64,000 bases of DNA, taken from the NCBI GenBank assembly GCA_910586215.1, contig CAJUGH010000023.1, positions 1-64,000 on the forward strand, in the 5' to 3' direction. Shown one piece after another: positions 10,089 through 18,801 of the stretch. The DNA is from an uncultured Acetatifactor sp. GTDB taxonomy: Bacteria > Bacillota > Clostridia > Lachnospirales > Lachnospiraceae. How positions within the stretch are numbered: the first letter of the stretch is position 1; each line of letters opens with the position of its first letter. The notes under the pieces were generated by a model, which did not search any database, was not told where the DNA came from, and saw only the letters and a program-made list of their open reading frames with translations. The position numbers and the translations under genes were made by a program.

Positions 10089-10132
10089 GGAAGCGGGACA
10101 GGTTCCGGAAGGGATCCGGTCCCGTTTCCTTT
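10089..10132 (+). terminator. Terminator-like hairpin after the GH2 gene
   Basis: An 11-bp stem (GGAAGCGGGAC with GTCCCGTTTCC, one wobble) with a 19-nt loop and only a short TTT tail. It is probably a partial terminator, since the ABC pair follows in the same direction. Confidence 0.55.
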
Positions 10133-10144
10133 GTGCGTGCAGCT

Positions 10145-10177
10145 GTTGCTGTGAACGGCACAGCCGTGAACAGTAAC
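10145..10177 (+). repeat. Intergenic hairpin repeat, 33-bp form
   Basis: The arms GTTGCTGT and ACAGTAAC flank GAA, CGGC, ACA, GCCG and TGA. The inner CGGC/GCCG lengthens the stem, making this the best-folded copy in the window. It is in transcript orientation upstream of the ABC genes. Confidence 0.85.
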
Positions 10178-10269
10178 ACCGTTCAGGTTCCAGATAGGAC
10201 CGTTTAGGAAGAGTGGATTGACTTCTTTAGACAGGTTTGCTACCATGAAGAAAAATAGGAAGTCCGAAG

Positions 10270-10324
10270 GTTACTGTTCACAGGTTTTGTGTGCATAGTT
10301 GCAGTGAATGGAGCGAACAGTAAC
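10270..10324 (+). repeat. Composite hairpin repeat
   Basis: An inverted half copy (GTTACTGTTCAC, 10270-10281) followed after 16 bases by a full 27-bp copy (10298-10324; GTTGCAGT...ACAGTAAC). The outer ends are inverted to each other, giving a 55-bp unit. An ATG at 10308 falls inside the repeat but is not the likely gene start. Confidence 0.75.
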
Positions 10325-10352
10325 ATCTGAAGTGGTATGTGGAGGAGGGTGT

Positions 10353-12302
10353 ATGCAGGAAGCAGCGGAAAAGACGGGAAAGAAGAAAAAAGCAGCCGGG
10401 GAGCTGCCCCAGGGGCGGGTATCCAGTCTCTGGTACTGGCTGAAACGGCTGTACCGGGAGTCCCCTGGGTTTGTGTGGCTGTATGGGCTGGAGGCAGCAT
10501 TCGCCATCGGCATCTCCCTTCTGGGGGTGTATCTGCCATCGGTGCTGGTGGCAGACATCACAGGGGGTGGGAGCCTGGGGGTGCTGGCAGCACACCTGGC
10601 CGGCCTGGGCGGTGGGCTGGTGTGCCTGTATGTGGCCAGCAACTATGTGGAGCAGACCAAGAAGCTGAAGAACAAGGGGATCGGTTATGGATACAGCCTC
10701 CAGGCCGCCAGGGCCTCCATGGAGGCACCTTATTCCAGGATAGAGAATGCCCGGTTCCAGGAGGAATTCTGGCAGGAGCAGAGGCGCTTTCTCTGGGAGG
10801 ATACCTACACTACGGAATTCATGGGGGCCTTCTCTAAGACGGTCCAGGCCTTGATTGGTATGGTTCTCTATATGGGCATGCTCTCGGGCCTGTCCCCCTG
10901 GATACTGCTCCTGGTGGTGGCGGGCACGGCGGTCAACTATGTTGTGGGGATCTGCTGCAACCGGTGGGACGCGGCCAACCGGCACAAGTGGATGTCCCTG
11001 GATAACAAGACCCATTACCTGGCACAGGAACTGGGGGATTTCCAGGCGGCCAAGGATGTGCGGCTGTACGGTATGGCACCCTGGCTGAAGGGGATGTATG
11101 ACAGGCATCTGAAACAGAGAATCCGGTATACGGTGCGGATGCAGGCCAATTACTTCCTGGAGAGCATGGCTGGCGGGGCTACCCGGATGATATGGGAAGG
11201 GGCGGCTTACCTGTACCTGATCTGGCTGGTCTGTGAGGGAAGGTTGTCTGCTGCGGAATTCGTGTTATACTTCGGGGTGATCACAGGTTTCGCCTCCTGG
11301 TGCGGCAGTATTGTGGCAGGCATGCGGCAGCTGCATAAAAGCGCACTGTATGTAGAGGAACACAGACGGTTTCTGGACCGGCTGGCCTGGAAAGAGGGGG
11401 CCGGGAAGCTGGAAGAGGGGAAGGAGGCAGCCGCGCCAGGGGAGGGAAAAGACAGGGCAGCGGAAGCTGTCAGGCAGGATCTGGTGCTTCCTCCCGGCCG
11501 CATCCCGGAGATCATTTTCTCCCATGTGACATTCCGATATGAGGGAGAGGAGCAGCCTGTGATCCGGAACCTGAGCCTTGTACTGCACCCGGGGGAGAAC
11601 ATTGCCCTGGTGGGATGCAATGGGGCAGGGAAGACTACTTTCGTGAAGCTGCTATGCGGCTTTTATGATCCCACAGAGGGAGAGATCCTCATAGACGGTG
11701 TGAACCGGGACAGGTATACGAAAAGCTCCTGGCTGAAGGCCTTCTCCGGCGTGTTCCAGGAGGTGGGGCTGTTCCCCCTGTCCCTTAAGGAGAACCTGGT
11801 GCCCCAGGGCCAGGTTCAGGAGGAACTTCTGGATCGGTGCCTGGAGGAAGCGGATCTGAAGGATGCCATTGGGAAACTGCCGGAAGGACTGGACAGCATG
11901 CTGGGCAAGGGTGTCTATGAGTCTGCCGTGGACTTCTCCGGCGGGGAGACACAGAAGCTGATGCTGGCCAGGGCCTTATATAAGCAGGTGCCCATACTGG
12001 TGCTGGATGAGCCTACTGCGGCCCTGGATCCCTTGATGGAGAGCCAGTTGTATGAGCAGTACCGGCATTTTTCCAAGGAACGTACCACTGTGTTCATCTC
12101 CCACAGGCTGGCCAGCACCCGGTTCTGTGACAGAATCCTGCTGCTGGAGGAGGGAAGGGTAGCAGAGTCCGGCAGCCACGAGGAACTCCTTGGGGCAGGG
12201 GGCAGGTACGCCAGTCTGTTCCAGCTCCAGGGCAGGTACTACAGGAACCGGGAAGTGGGAATGGACGGTGGCATGGAAGAGGAAATGGGGGAACTGGTAT
12301 GA
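10353..12302 (+). CDS. ABC transporter half, exporter type (membrane domain + ATPase)
   Basis: A 649-residue half-transporter: about six membrane segments in residues 30-340, then a nucleotide-binding domain with Walker A GCNGAGKTT (from residue 421), signature FSGGETQK, Walker B ILVLDEPTAALDP and switch His in ISHRLAS. The start chosen is the ATG after GGAGGAGG; an earlier in-frame ATG lies inside a hairpin repeat and lacks a ribosome site. The gene overlaps the next one by four bases (ATGA), so the two are translated together and probably form a heterodimer. Layout is that of bacterial exporters. The cargo is unknown; its position between glycosidases suggests a link to glycan or glycopeptide handling. 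An acidic, charged insert separates the membrane and ATPase domains. Confidence 0.85.
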   Translation: MQEAAEKTGKKKKAAGELPQGRVSSLWYWLKRLYRESPGFVWLYGLEAAFAIGISLLGVYLPSVLVADITGGGSLGVLAAHLAGLGGGLVCLYVASNYVEQTKKLKNKGIGYGYSLQAARASMEAPYSRIENARFQEEFWQEQRRFLWEDTYTTEFMGAFSKTVQALIGMVLYMGMLSGLSPWILLLVVAGTAVNYVVGICCNRWDAANRHKWMSLDNKTHYLAQELGDFQAAKDVRLYGMAPWLKGMYDRHLKQRIRYTVRMQANYFLESMAGGATRMIWEGAAYLYLIWLVCEGRLSAAEFVLYFGVITGFASWCGSIVAGMRQLHKSALYVEEHRRFLDRLAWKEGAGKLEEGKEAAAPGEGKDRAAEAVRQDLVLPPGRIPEIIFSHVTFRYEGEEQPVIRNLSLVLHPGENIALVGCNGAGKTTFVKLLCGFYDPTEGEILIDGVNRDRYTKSSWLKAFSGVFQEVGLFPLSLKENLVPQGQVQEELLDRCLEEADLKDAIGKLPEGLDSMLGKGVYESAVDFSGGETQKLMLARALYKQVPILVLDEPTAALDPLMESQLYEQYRHFSKERTTVFISHRLASTRFCDRILLLEEGRVAESGSHEELLGAGGRYASLFQLQGRYYRNREVGMDGGMEEEMGELV

Positions 12303-14185
12303 GCAGAGAAGGAAAGAGATCACGGGAAGAGAAAGAAAAAAAGGATACACCGGCATTTGACCGCAGGAAAACGGTGATCCGGGGGCTGAAGTATCTGGCT
12401 GCAGACTGCCCGGCCATCCTGCCGGTGGTAGTGCTGGATGCCATATTTGAGGCAGTCTATCCCTATATCGGGATCCTGCTGTCAGCGGCTATCCTCACAG
12501 GGCTGGCAGATCCGGGAAGGGATATGGGGCATCTGGTTTTTCTGGCCCTGCTGCTGGTGGGGGCCAATTTCCTGGGAAGACGGATCCTGGATTTCTGCGG
12601 GCAGCTCCAGGATGTGCTGCAGTATGTTGTCATGAAGCATGTGGACAGGTCCGTGGCAGAGAAGGCCTGGAAGATGGAATACGGCATGAGCGGGGATCCT
12701 GAGATAAACGAGAGAAAATGGGCCATCACCTATTATCACTATGGGCGTGGTGTTGTGGCCATGGCCTGGCAGCTACGGAATTTCCTGCAGGCGATTGCCA
12801 CCATAGGGATCTCCCTGGCCTTGACGATGCAGCTATTTGTAGCCAGGGCCGTGGGGGAAGGGCCGGTGGTGGGATTCTTAAACCACTGGATGGCACCCGT
12901 GCTGTTCTGGAGCCTGGCGGCACTGAACATCTGTTATACCATCTGGACTTCCGCCCAGGTGGAGAAATGCTATTACAGGCAGGGGGAGGACAGCCGCAGG
13001 CCTGGCAACCAGATGATGTCCCTGCTGGAGCGGTGCTGTGCAGAGTACAGGAAGGGCAAGGAACTGCGTCTGTTCGGTGCCGGGGAGGTAATTGGCAGCA
13101 GACTGGAGGCATTGTCCCGGGAAGTGGTAGGAATTGCGGAATCTGCATTCCGGTATGAACGGCGGGCCACATGCCTGCCCACCCTGTTCTCCTGGCTGTT
13201 TCATATGCTGGTGTATCTGTTTGTGGGGATGAAGGCATTCTTCGGGGCCTTCGGGGCAGGAAGCATCCTGCAGTACACCGGTGCGGTGACACAGTTTGGA
13301 AATGGGATCACGCAGTTTAGTGATACGGTCCGGGCCTTTCTGCAGAACCTGCGGTATATCCAGGACTATTTTGACTTCCTGGACCTGCCGGGGCGCATGG
13401 ATACGGGAACCCTGCCTGTGACGAAGCAGATCCGGGAGGACTATACCTTTACCTTCCGGGATGTGACCTTTACGTATCCCGGCGGTACGGAGCCTGTCCT
13501 GCACCATGTGAACTGTGAGTTTAGGAAAGGAGAGAAACTGGCAGTGGTGGGCAGGAACGGTTCCGGCAAGACCACCTTTATCAAATTACTCTGCCGGCTG
13601 TACGATCCGGAAGAGGGGGAGATCCTCCTAAATGGTGTGGACATCCGCAGATACCAGTATGACCAGTATATGGAGTTGTTCTCCACGGTGTTCCAGGACT
13701 ACCGCATCTTCGCCTTTGAACTGGGGGAGAATGTGGCGGCAGCCAGCGACTATGAGGAGGACCGGGTCATAAGGAGCCTGCAGGATGCCGGATTCGGGGA
13801 GCGTCTGAAGAGCCTGGAGAAAGGTCTCCACACACCGGTTTTCAAATTTTTCGGGGAAGACGGTGTGGAACTGTCAGGAGGTGAGAGCCAGAAAGTGGCC
13901 ATTGCAAGGAGCCTGTACCGGGATGCACCATACCTGGTGATGGATGAACCCACGGCGGCCTTAGACCCGGTGGCAGAGGCTGAGGTCTATCAGCAGATGA
14001 ACCATTTTGCCAGGGGAAAGGGAGCCATCTACATCTCCCACAGGCTGTCAAGCTGCCATTTCTGTGACAGGATCCTGGTGTTCCAGGAGGGCAGGGTGGT
14101 GGAAAACGGCACCCACAGGGAACTTCTGGAGGCCGGTGGCCTGTACCGGAAAATGTGGGATGCCCAGGCCCAGTATTATGCCTAA
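12299..14185 (+). CDS. ABC transporter half, exporter type (partner subunit)
   Basis: A 628-residue partner of the preceding gene, starting at the ATG of an ATGA overlap. A charged N-terminus is followed by hydrophobic membrane segments (about 40-330) and an ATPase domain with Walker A GRNGSGKTT (about 417-425), signature LSGGESQK (about 524) and Walker B YLVMDEPTAALDP. Both ATPase domains keep the catalytic Glu and the switch His, so neither site looks degenerate, unlike many heterodimeric exporters. Substrate unknown. The intergenic region after it contains its own promoter, so the co-transcribed pair may end here. Confidence 0.85.
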   Translation: MSREGKRSREEKEKKDTPAFDRRKTVIRGLKYLAADCPAILPVVVLDAIFEAVYPYIGILLSAAILTGLADPGRDMGHLVFLALLLVGANFLGRRILDFCGQLQDVLQYVVMKHVDRSVAEKAWKMEYGMSGDPEINERKWAITYYHYGRGVVAMAWQLRNFLQAIATIGISLALTMQLFVARAVGEGPVVGFLNHWMAPVLFWSLAALNICYTIWTSAQVEKCYYRQGEDSRRPGNQMMSLLERCCAEYRKGKELRLFGAGEVIGSRLEALSREVVGIAESAFRYERRATCLPTLFSWLFHMLVYLFVGMKAFFGAFGAGSILQYTGAVTQFGNGITQFSDTVRAFLQNLRYIQDYFDFLDLPGRMDTGTLPVTKQIREDYTFTFRDVTFTYPGGTEPVLHHVNCEFRKGEKLAVVGRNGSGKTTFIKLLCRLYDPEEGEILLNGVDIRRYQYDQYMELFSTVFQDYRIFAFELGENVAAASDYEEDRVIRSLQDAGFGERLKSLEKGLHTPVFKFFGEDGVELSGGESQKVAIARSLYRDAPYLVMDEPTAALDPVAEAEVYQQMNHFARGKGAIYISHRLSSCHFCDRILVFQEGRVVENGTHRELLEAGGLYRKMWDAQAQYYA

Positions 14186-14292
14186 GAATGCCATTGCCAT
14201 TCTGGAAAAAATGGGTGCAGTAAATTCGAATTTTTAGCAGTTATTGATAATATTGCACAAGAATACACTTCAATATACGGCAATTTATACAA

Positions 14293-14321
14293 TTGTACGA
14301 ATGGAAATAGTTTGCTATACT
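14293..14321 (+). promoter_or_regulatory. Sigma-A-type promoter for the hydrolase-GH20-GH18 genes
   Basis: TTGTAC, 17-bp spacer, TATACT, with the extended TG one base before the -10 box. The transcript would start near 14328. Confidence 0.6.
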
Positions 14322-14342
14322 CCAAGTAAGACATTGATATTT

Positions 14343-14408
14343 CATGTGCTGTTTCTCTGGCCAATCGCATAAAAACGATGGATAAAAAAGCCAAAGGGAC
14401 AGCACATG
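14343..14408 (+). other. Long near-perfect hairpin in the leader
   Basis: Arms 14343-14361 and 14390-14408 pair over 19 positions with two wobbles and one mismatch; the outer ten pairs (CATGTGCTGT / ACAGCACATG) are perfect. The 28-base loop contains a small ATCG/CGAT stem. Confidence 0.65.
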
Positions 14409-14430
14409 TCGTATATTAGGGAGAAAAGGG

Positions 14431-14457
14431 GTTGCTGTGAACGGAGGGAATTGTAAC
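14431..14457 (+). repeat. Intergenic hairpin repeat, 27-bp form
   Basis: GTTGCTGTGAACGGAG followed by a diverged right arm (ATTGTAAC), three differences from the commonest form. It is in the predicted leader of the hydrolase gene, on the transcribed strand. Confidence 0.7.
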
Positions 14458-14591
14458 AAAAAGGGTGGGCAACTGGCAGTCCCGGTTTTGTGCTAAGGAA
14501 GCAGGAACACTTCCCAGCGCTAAAATGAGGATGGGTCTATCGGAAAAAAGAATGCATATAAAGCGAGGCGGCATAAAATTAGGAAAGGAAA

Positions 14592-15788
14592 GTGGCAGCG
14601 GTGAACGGTATAGAAGCGCGGCAATGTGCCGAGAGACTGTGGGATGAATACTGCGCGGGCATCCGGGCCGATAAGGGGCGCAGGGCAGAGGCGGAAGGAC
14701 ATTGCATTGTCTTCGGGGAAGTGAAGATGCACTATACCCTGGAGGTGGTTGGGAAGCCGGGGCAGGAGGGATATCCGGTATATATTGCCCTCCATGGGGG
14801 CGGTGGCTCCAGTACCCCGGATATGAACAACAGACAGTGGAAGCATATGGGCAGCTACTACAGGGATGGTGTGGAGAATGGTATCTATGTCTGTCCCAGG
14901 GGGGTACGTGACACCTGGGACACCCACGCGAACCCGGAATCTTATCCCCTGTATGACAGGCTGATTGAGAATTTGATCGTCTTTCACAGGGCAGATCCCA
15001 ACAGGGTCTATCTGCTGGGTTTCTCGGCGGGAGGTGACGGGGTATACCTGGCAGGTCCCCGCCTGGCGGACCGGTTCGCAGCCCTGCATATGTCAGCGGG
15101 ACATCCCAACAAGAACAGCCTGGTGAATCTCTATCACACCCCTATCCAGTTGCAGGTGGGCATGAATGACTGGGAGTATGACCGCAACCATGAGACTGTG
15201 CGCTATCAGATGTATCTGGACAGGCTGCGCACCAGGAATCCGGAGGGGTATGTACACAATGTCTATGTACACACGGAGAAGCCCCACAATTTCCAGGACA
15301 ATACCCTGGAGCACCAGGAGGTGCTGATCGATAACATCTCCTGGCTTCATGGAGGCCTTGTGACCAGGCGGCGGGTGGATGCCAATGCGGTTCATTTCCT
15401 GGATAATTTTGTGCGCAATCCCCTGCCGGAGAGAGTGATCTGGGAACTGGATGCCCGGAGAAAAGCCAAGAGGCGCAGTGTGGAGAGTTTCTACTGGCTG
15501 CGGATCCCCGGGGATATCAAGAAGGGGAAGGCGGTGGTGCGCCTGGACCGGGAAGCCAACGCCATCCTGGTGGAGCGCAATGATACCGGAGGCAATACCA
15601 CAGTACTGCTGAAGGATGGGATGCTGAACCTGGACCGTCCCATTACAGTCCTATACCCGGACGGGAGAAAGGAGACCTGCCAGGCAGCCAGGTCGGAAGA
15701 AGTGATGCGACGGACCCTTGCAGAGCGAGGGGATCCCTATTATATGTTTTCGGTGGAGATTGCTTTGGGAAGGCAAAAAGAAAAGTGA
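14592..15788 (+). CDS. Alpha/beta-hydrolase, PHB-depolymerase/esterase-like
   Basis: A 398-residue alpha/beta-hydrolase. An oxyanion-loop motif HGGGG (about residue 68) and a nucleophile elbow GFSAGGDG with S145 are clear, and a His near EKPHNFQD is placed to complete the triad. The N-terminal 280 residues are the hydrolase; the last 110 resemble a small beta-rich accessory domain. No signal peptide. The GTG start after AGGAAAGG is uncertain, and a second GTG nine bases on is possible. Starting a run of glycosidases, it may remove O-acetyl groups (for example from sialic acids) from imported glycans; that role is inference. Other options are a peptidase or a general carboxylesterase. Confidence 0.7.
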   Translation: MAAVNGIEARQCAERLWDEYCAGIRADKGRRAEAEGHCIVFGEVKMHYTLEVVGKPGQEGYPVYIALHGGGGSSTPDMNNRQWKHMGSYYRDGVENGIYVCPRGVRDTWDTHANPESYPLYDRLIENLIVFHRADPNRVYLLGFSAGGDGVYLAGPRLADRFAALHMSAGHPNKNSLVNLYHTPIQLQVGMNDWEYDRNHETVRYQMYLDRLRTRNPEGYVHNVYVHTEKPHNFQDNTLEHQEVLIDNISWLHGGLVTRRRVDANAVHFLDNFVRNPLPERVIWELDARRKAKRRSVESFYWLRIPGDIKKGKAVVRLDREANAILVERNDTGGNTTVLLKDGMLNLDRPITVLYPDGRKETCQAARSEEVMRRTLAERGDPYYMFSVEIALGRQKEK

Positions 15789-15835
15789 CGATCTGTGCCG
15801 CAAAGCGGCTGGACGGATAGAGAGGAGGATCTAGT

Positions 15836-17674
15836 ATGATTTTACTACCGGTACCCAGACAAGTGGAGGAGAAGGATGGTGCCTTGATGCTTGGCATGGA
15901 CACCATGATTGTAATGGAAAGCGGCTGTCCCCAGGGGGCATACACTTATGCGAAACAGCTTGCAGGGGAAGCGAAGGTCTATGGGGGCCTGTCCCTGGAA
16001 ATCGGCAGGGGGAACTGGCAGGAGGGCGATATCCTGCTGGGGATGGATGCTTCCCTGAGAAAGCAGCAGTATACCTTGAAGATCACCCAGGAGGGGGCCT
16101 GTCTGCGGGGAGGCAGCCTGCAGGCCCTGGGGTATGCGGTGCAGACCCTGCGCCAGATCCTGCGCCAGTACGGGGGACTGTTGCCCTGTGTGGAGATTGT
16201 GGATGAGCCGGATCTGCCTGACCGTGGCTTCTACCATGACGCGACCAGGGGACGGGTCCAGACACTGGACAATCTGAAACGGCTGGCAGACACCCTGTGC
16301 TTCTATAAGATGAACCAGCTCCAGCTCTATGTGGAGCATACCCACCTGTACCGGAATCTCACGGAACTGTGGCGGGATGATACCCCTCTTACGGCCGCAG
16401 AGATCCTGGAACTGGATCAGTACTGCTATGACAGGGGAATCGAACTGGTGCCGTCCATCGCCACTTTCGGCCATCTGTATAAGCTTCTCAGTTCCAGAAG
16501 TTGCGAACAGCTCTGTGAACTGCCAGACAGCACAGGGAAGGCATTCTCCTTCAAGGACAGGATGGATCACCACACGGTGAATGTGTCCAACCCGGATGCC
16601 ATGGCACTGATCAAGGATATGATCCAGGAATATATGGACCTGTTCCGCACGGATAAATTCAACATCTGTGCAGATGAGACCTTTGACCTGGGCAAGGGCA
16701 GGAGTGCAGCGATGGCCGGGGAGAAGGGAACAGGTGTCCTATACCTGGAGTATGTGAAGGGATTGTTCGATTTTCTGATAGAGCGGGGTAAGGTACCCAT
16801 GTTCTGGGGAGATATTATCAGTGGACATCCGGAGTTGTACGAACAGATTCCAGAGCAGGTCCTGTGCCTGACATGGGGCTACAGTGAGAACCAGTCGGAC
16901 AGGGAGGCCAAGATCCTGTATGAGGCTGGTGCCAGGCAGTATCTCTGCCCGGGAACCAGGGGGTGGAATACCTGGCTCAACATGATGTGGGGCAGCTATG
17001 AAAATGTGCGGAAGATGTGCAGCTATGCACGCCAGTACAAGGCTGTGGGGGTGCTGAACACGGACTGGGGTGATTTCGGACATATCAACCATCCTCTGTT
17101 CTCCATCCCGGGACTGATCTATGGGGCCGTATTCTCCTGGGGGGAGAAGGTACCGGATTATGAGGAACTGAGCCGTCAGATTTCCGTCCTGGAATTCGGG
17201 GATACCTCCGGCAGGCTGGTGGATTTCTGGGACCAGGTCAACAGGCAGACGGCATTCAGCTGGCACCATGCGGTGATCCTCAAGGAATGGGCCACCCAGG
17301 GAGTGGACCAGGAGCAGATCCGCAAGCTCTATGAGGAGGAAGACATGTCCAAGGTGCCGGAGCGCAATGGGCGCCTGGAAGAACTGGAAGTGGAACTGCG
17401 CCGGATCAGCAGGAGCCTGGATACCCGGGCCAGAGGTCTGGTGCAGCCTACCCATGTGTCCATAGAGATGGTACTATTGTGGAATGAAGTGGGGGCACAG
17501 CTTCCACACCTTGGGGAACAGGACAGAAGGCAGCAGCGCCTTGCCCTGGCTTCCCGGCTGGAGAGATGTCTGCACCATTATCAGGAGTTGTGGCGGGCCA
17601 ACAGCAAGGAAGGGGACCTGGGAAAGATCACGGACGTGTTCTGCTGGTATGCGGATGTGTTGCGGAAAGCTTAA
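15836..17674 (+). CDS. GH20 beta-N-acetylhexosaminidase (cytoplasmic)
   Basis: A 612-residue GH20 enzyme that removes terminal GlcNAc or GalNAc by substrate-assisted catalysis. An N-terminal GH20b-like alpha/beta domain (1-130) precedes the barrel, which opens with LPDRGFYHDATRGR. The catalytic Asp-Glu pair is D280-E281 in ICADETFDLG, followed by FWGDI and WGY barrel motifs. The C-terminal 150 residues are helical. Length and lack of signal peptide match intracellular GcnA-like hexosaminidases of Firmicutes. The ATG follows GAGGAGG. It sits 47 bp after the hydrolase and 42 bp before the GH18 gene, so all three are probably one transcript. Trimming of antennary GlcNAc fits the locus. Confidence 0.9.
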   Translation: MILLPVPRQVEEKDGALMLGMDTMIVMESGCPQGAYTYAKQLAGEAKVYGGLSLEIGRGNWQEGDILLGMDASLRKQQYTLKITQEGACLRGGSLQALGYAVQTLRQILRQYGGLLPCVEIVDEPDLPDRGFYHDATRGRVQTLDNLKRLADTLCFYKMNQLQLYVEHTHLYRNLTELWRDDTPLTAAEILELDQYCYDRGIELVPSIATFGHLYKLLSSRSCEQLCELPDSTGKAFSFKDRMDHHTVNVSNPDAMALIKDMIQEYMDLFRTDKFNICADETFDLGKGRSAAMAGEKGTGVLYLEYVKGLFDFLIERGKVPMFWGDIISGHPELYEQIPEQVLCLTWGYSENQSDREAKILYEAGARQYLCPGTRGWNTWLNMMWGSYENVRKMCSYARQYKAVGVLNTDWGDFGHINHPLFSIPGLIYGAVFSWGEKVPDYEELSRQISVLEFGDTSGRLVDFWDQVNRQTAFSWHHAVILKEWATQGVDQEQIRKLYEEEDMSKVPERNGRLEELEVELRRISRSLDTRARGLVQPTHVSIEMVLLWNEVGAQLPHLGEQDRRQQRLALASRLERCLHHYQELWRANSKEGDLGKITDVFCWYADVLRKA

Positions 17675-17716
17675 TCGTTGACATAAAACAGACAGGAAGG
17701 GATAGAGAGTATATAT

Positions 17717-18733
17717 ATGAAGAATGAAATCATAGGATATGTGGGAAGTGGGGCATTTACAGAGGAAGATGCCAGGAAACTTACAGGGATTAACCTGGCA
17801 TTTGGGGAGTTGCACAATGACGGCACTGTCACCTGTAACGGCTGTAAGGAGAAGATCGAGATGATCCCCCAGATCCGGCAGTGGAACAAGGATCTTAGGA
17901 TCATGCTCTCCATGGTGCAGCCGGATCCGGATGCCTTCACGGTGTGCTGTGCCACGGAACAGATGCGCAACAAGGCAGCGGCTGCCCTGGCGGAAGCTGC
18001 AGTGAAATATGACCTGGACGGCATTGACCTGGACTGGGAGTATCCCTGTGTCCCCTCCAATGGCAGTGTGGTGTCCCTGGATGACAAACATAATTTCACA
18101 TTATTCTGCGCGGCTATCCGCAAGGCGCTGGATGCCATCGGGGGCAGGAAATACTACCTGACTATTGCGGCAGGAGCTGATGTGTACTATGTAAACTGCG
18201 TGGAACTGCCTGCATTGATGGAGTACCTGGACTATATCAATGTGATGACCTATGATTTGAAATGCGGTTTCCACGCCCTGGCAGGACATCACACGGCCCT
18301 GTTCTCCAAGGACGGGGATGTGTTCCGCAACAGTTGCGCCCAGGCCCTGGAACTGTTCGTGGAAAATGGAGTCAGCCCGGACCGGCTGCTCATGGGGGCA
18401 GCTTTCTACTCCAGGAAATGGGAGGACCTGAAGGACAATCAGAACCATGGCCTGCTGGAACTGTGCGCAAAGGGTGGCGGCTATGGCCCGGACTATGACA
18501 TCCTGGTGAAGGACTACATAGACAAGAACGGTTATACCTGCTACTGGGACGAGGAGGCCCAGGCCCCCTGGCTTTTCGACGGCACTACCTTCCTCTCCTA
18601 CGATGACCCCAGATCCCTAAAGGCCAAGGCGGCCTATGTGAAGGAAAAGGGATACGGCGGCATCTTTTACTGGGAGCACAAGTGTGACAGTACCAGGGTA
18701 CTGCTGGATACTTTATATGAAGAGATGAAGTAG
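17717..18733 (+). CDS. GH18 chitinase/endo-N-acetylglucosaminidase-like enzyme
   Basis: A 338-residue GH18 barrel with the intact DxxDxDxE motif (DGIDLDWE, D101 to E108; E108 is the acid), preceded by LSMVQPD and followed by NVMTYDL and GIFYWEH strands. It lacks a signal peptide and carbohydrate-binding modules. GH18 enzymes cleave beta-1,4 bonds next to GlcNAc: chitinases, or endo-beta-N-acetylglucosaminidases that cut the chitobiose core of N-glycans. The family cannot be split from sequence alone here. Between GH20 and a transglutaminase-fold gene, action on the GlcNAc-GlcNAc core is the better guess. A small cytoplasmic chitobiose-releasing enzyme is the alternative. Confidence 0.85.
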   Translation: MKNEIIGYVGSGAFTEEDARKLTGINLAFGELHNDGTVTCNGCKEKIEMIPQIRQWNKDLRIMLSMVQPDPDAFTVCCATEQMRNKAAAALAEAAVKYDLDGIDLDWEYPCVPSNGSVVSLDDKHNFTLFCAAIRKALDAIGGRKYYLTIAAGADVYYVNCVELPALMEYLDYINVMTYDLKCGFHALAGHHTALFSKDGDVFRNSCAQALELFVENGVSPDRLLMGAAFYSRKWEDLKDNQNHGLLELCAKGGGYGPDYDILVKDYIDKNGYTCYWDEEAQAPWLFDGTTFLSYDDPRSLKAKAAYVKEKGYGGIFYWEHKCDSTRVLLDTLYEEMK

Positions 18734-18740
18734 GATATTT

Positions 18741-18786
18741 GTTACTGTTCACTGGTACCATTGCTGTGAACAGAGGGAACAGTATT
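18741..18786 (+). repeat. Composite hairpin repeat
   Basis: An inverted half copy (GTTACTGTTCAC, 18741-18752) and a full 27-bp copy (18760-18786; ATTGCTGT...ACAGTATT), on the transcribed strand just before the transglutaminase-fold gene. Confidence 0.7.
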
Positions 18787-18801
18787 CTCATGGGGGTAAC
18801 T

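Larger units (their letters stand above)
10013..10352 (+). other. Intergenic region between GH2 and ABC genes
   Basis: 340 bp without a gene. It holds a terminator-like hairpin (10089-10132), a 33-bp hairpin repeat (10145-10177) and a composite repeat (10270-10324). No promoter was clear enough to call. Confidence 0.6.
14186..14591 (+). other. Structured intergenic leader region
   Basis: 406 bp without a gene, AT-rich in its first half. It holds a good promoter (14293-14321), a long hairpin starting about 15 bases after the predicted transcript start (14343-14408), and a hairpin-repeat copy (14431-14457) before the hydrolase gene. Confidence 0.6.

Noticed and set aside
10308..10352. Upstream ATG start of the first ABC gene
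   Set aside because: That ATG lies inside a dispersed repeat without a ribosome site, whereas the ATG at 10353 has GGAGGAGG at proper distance.
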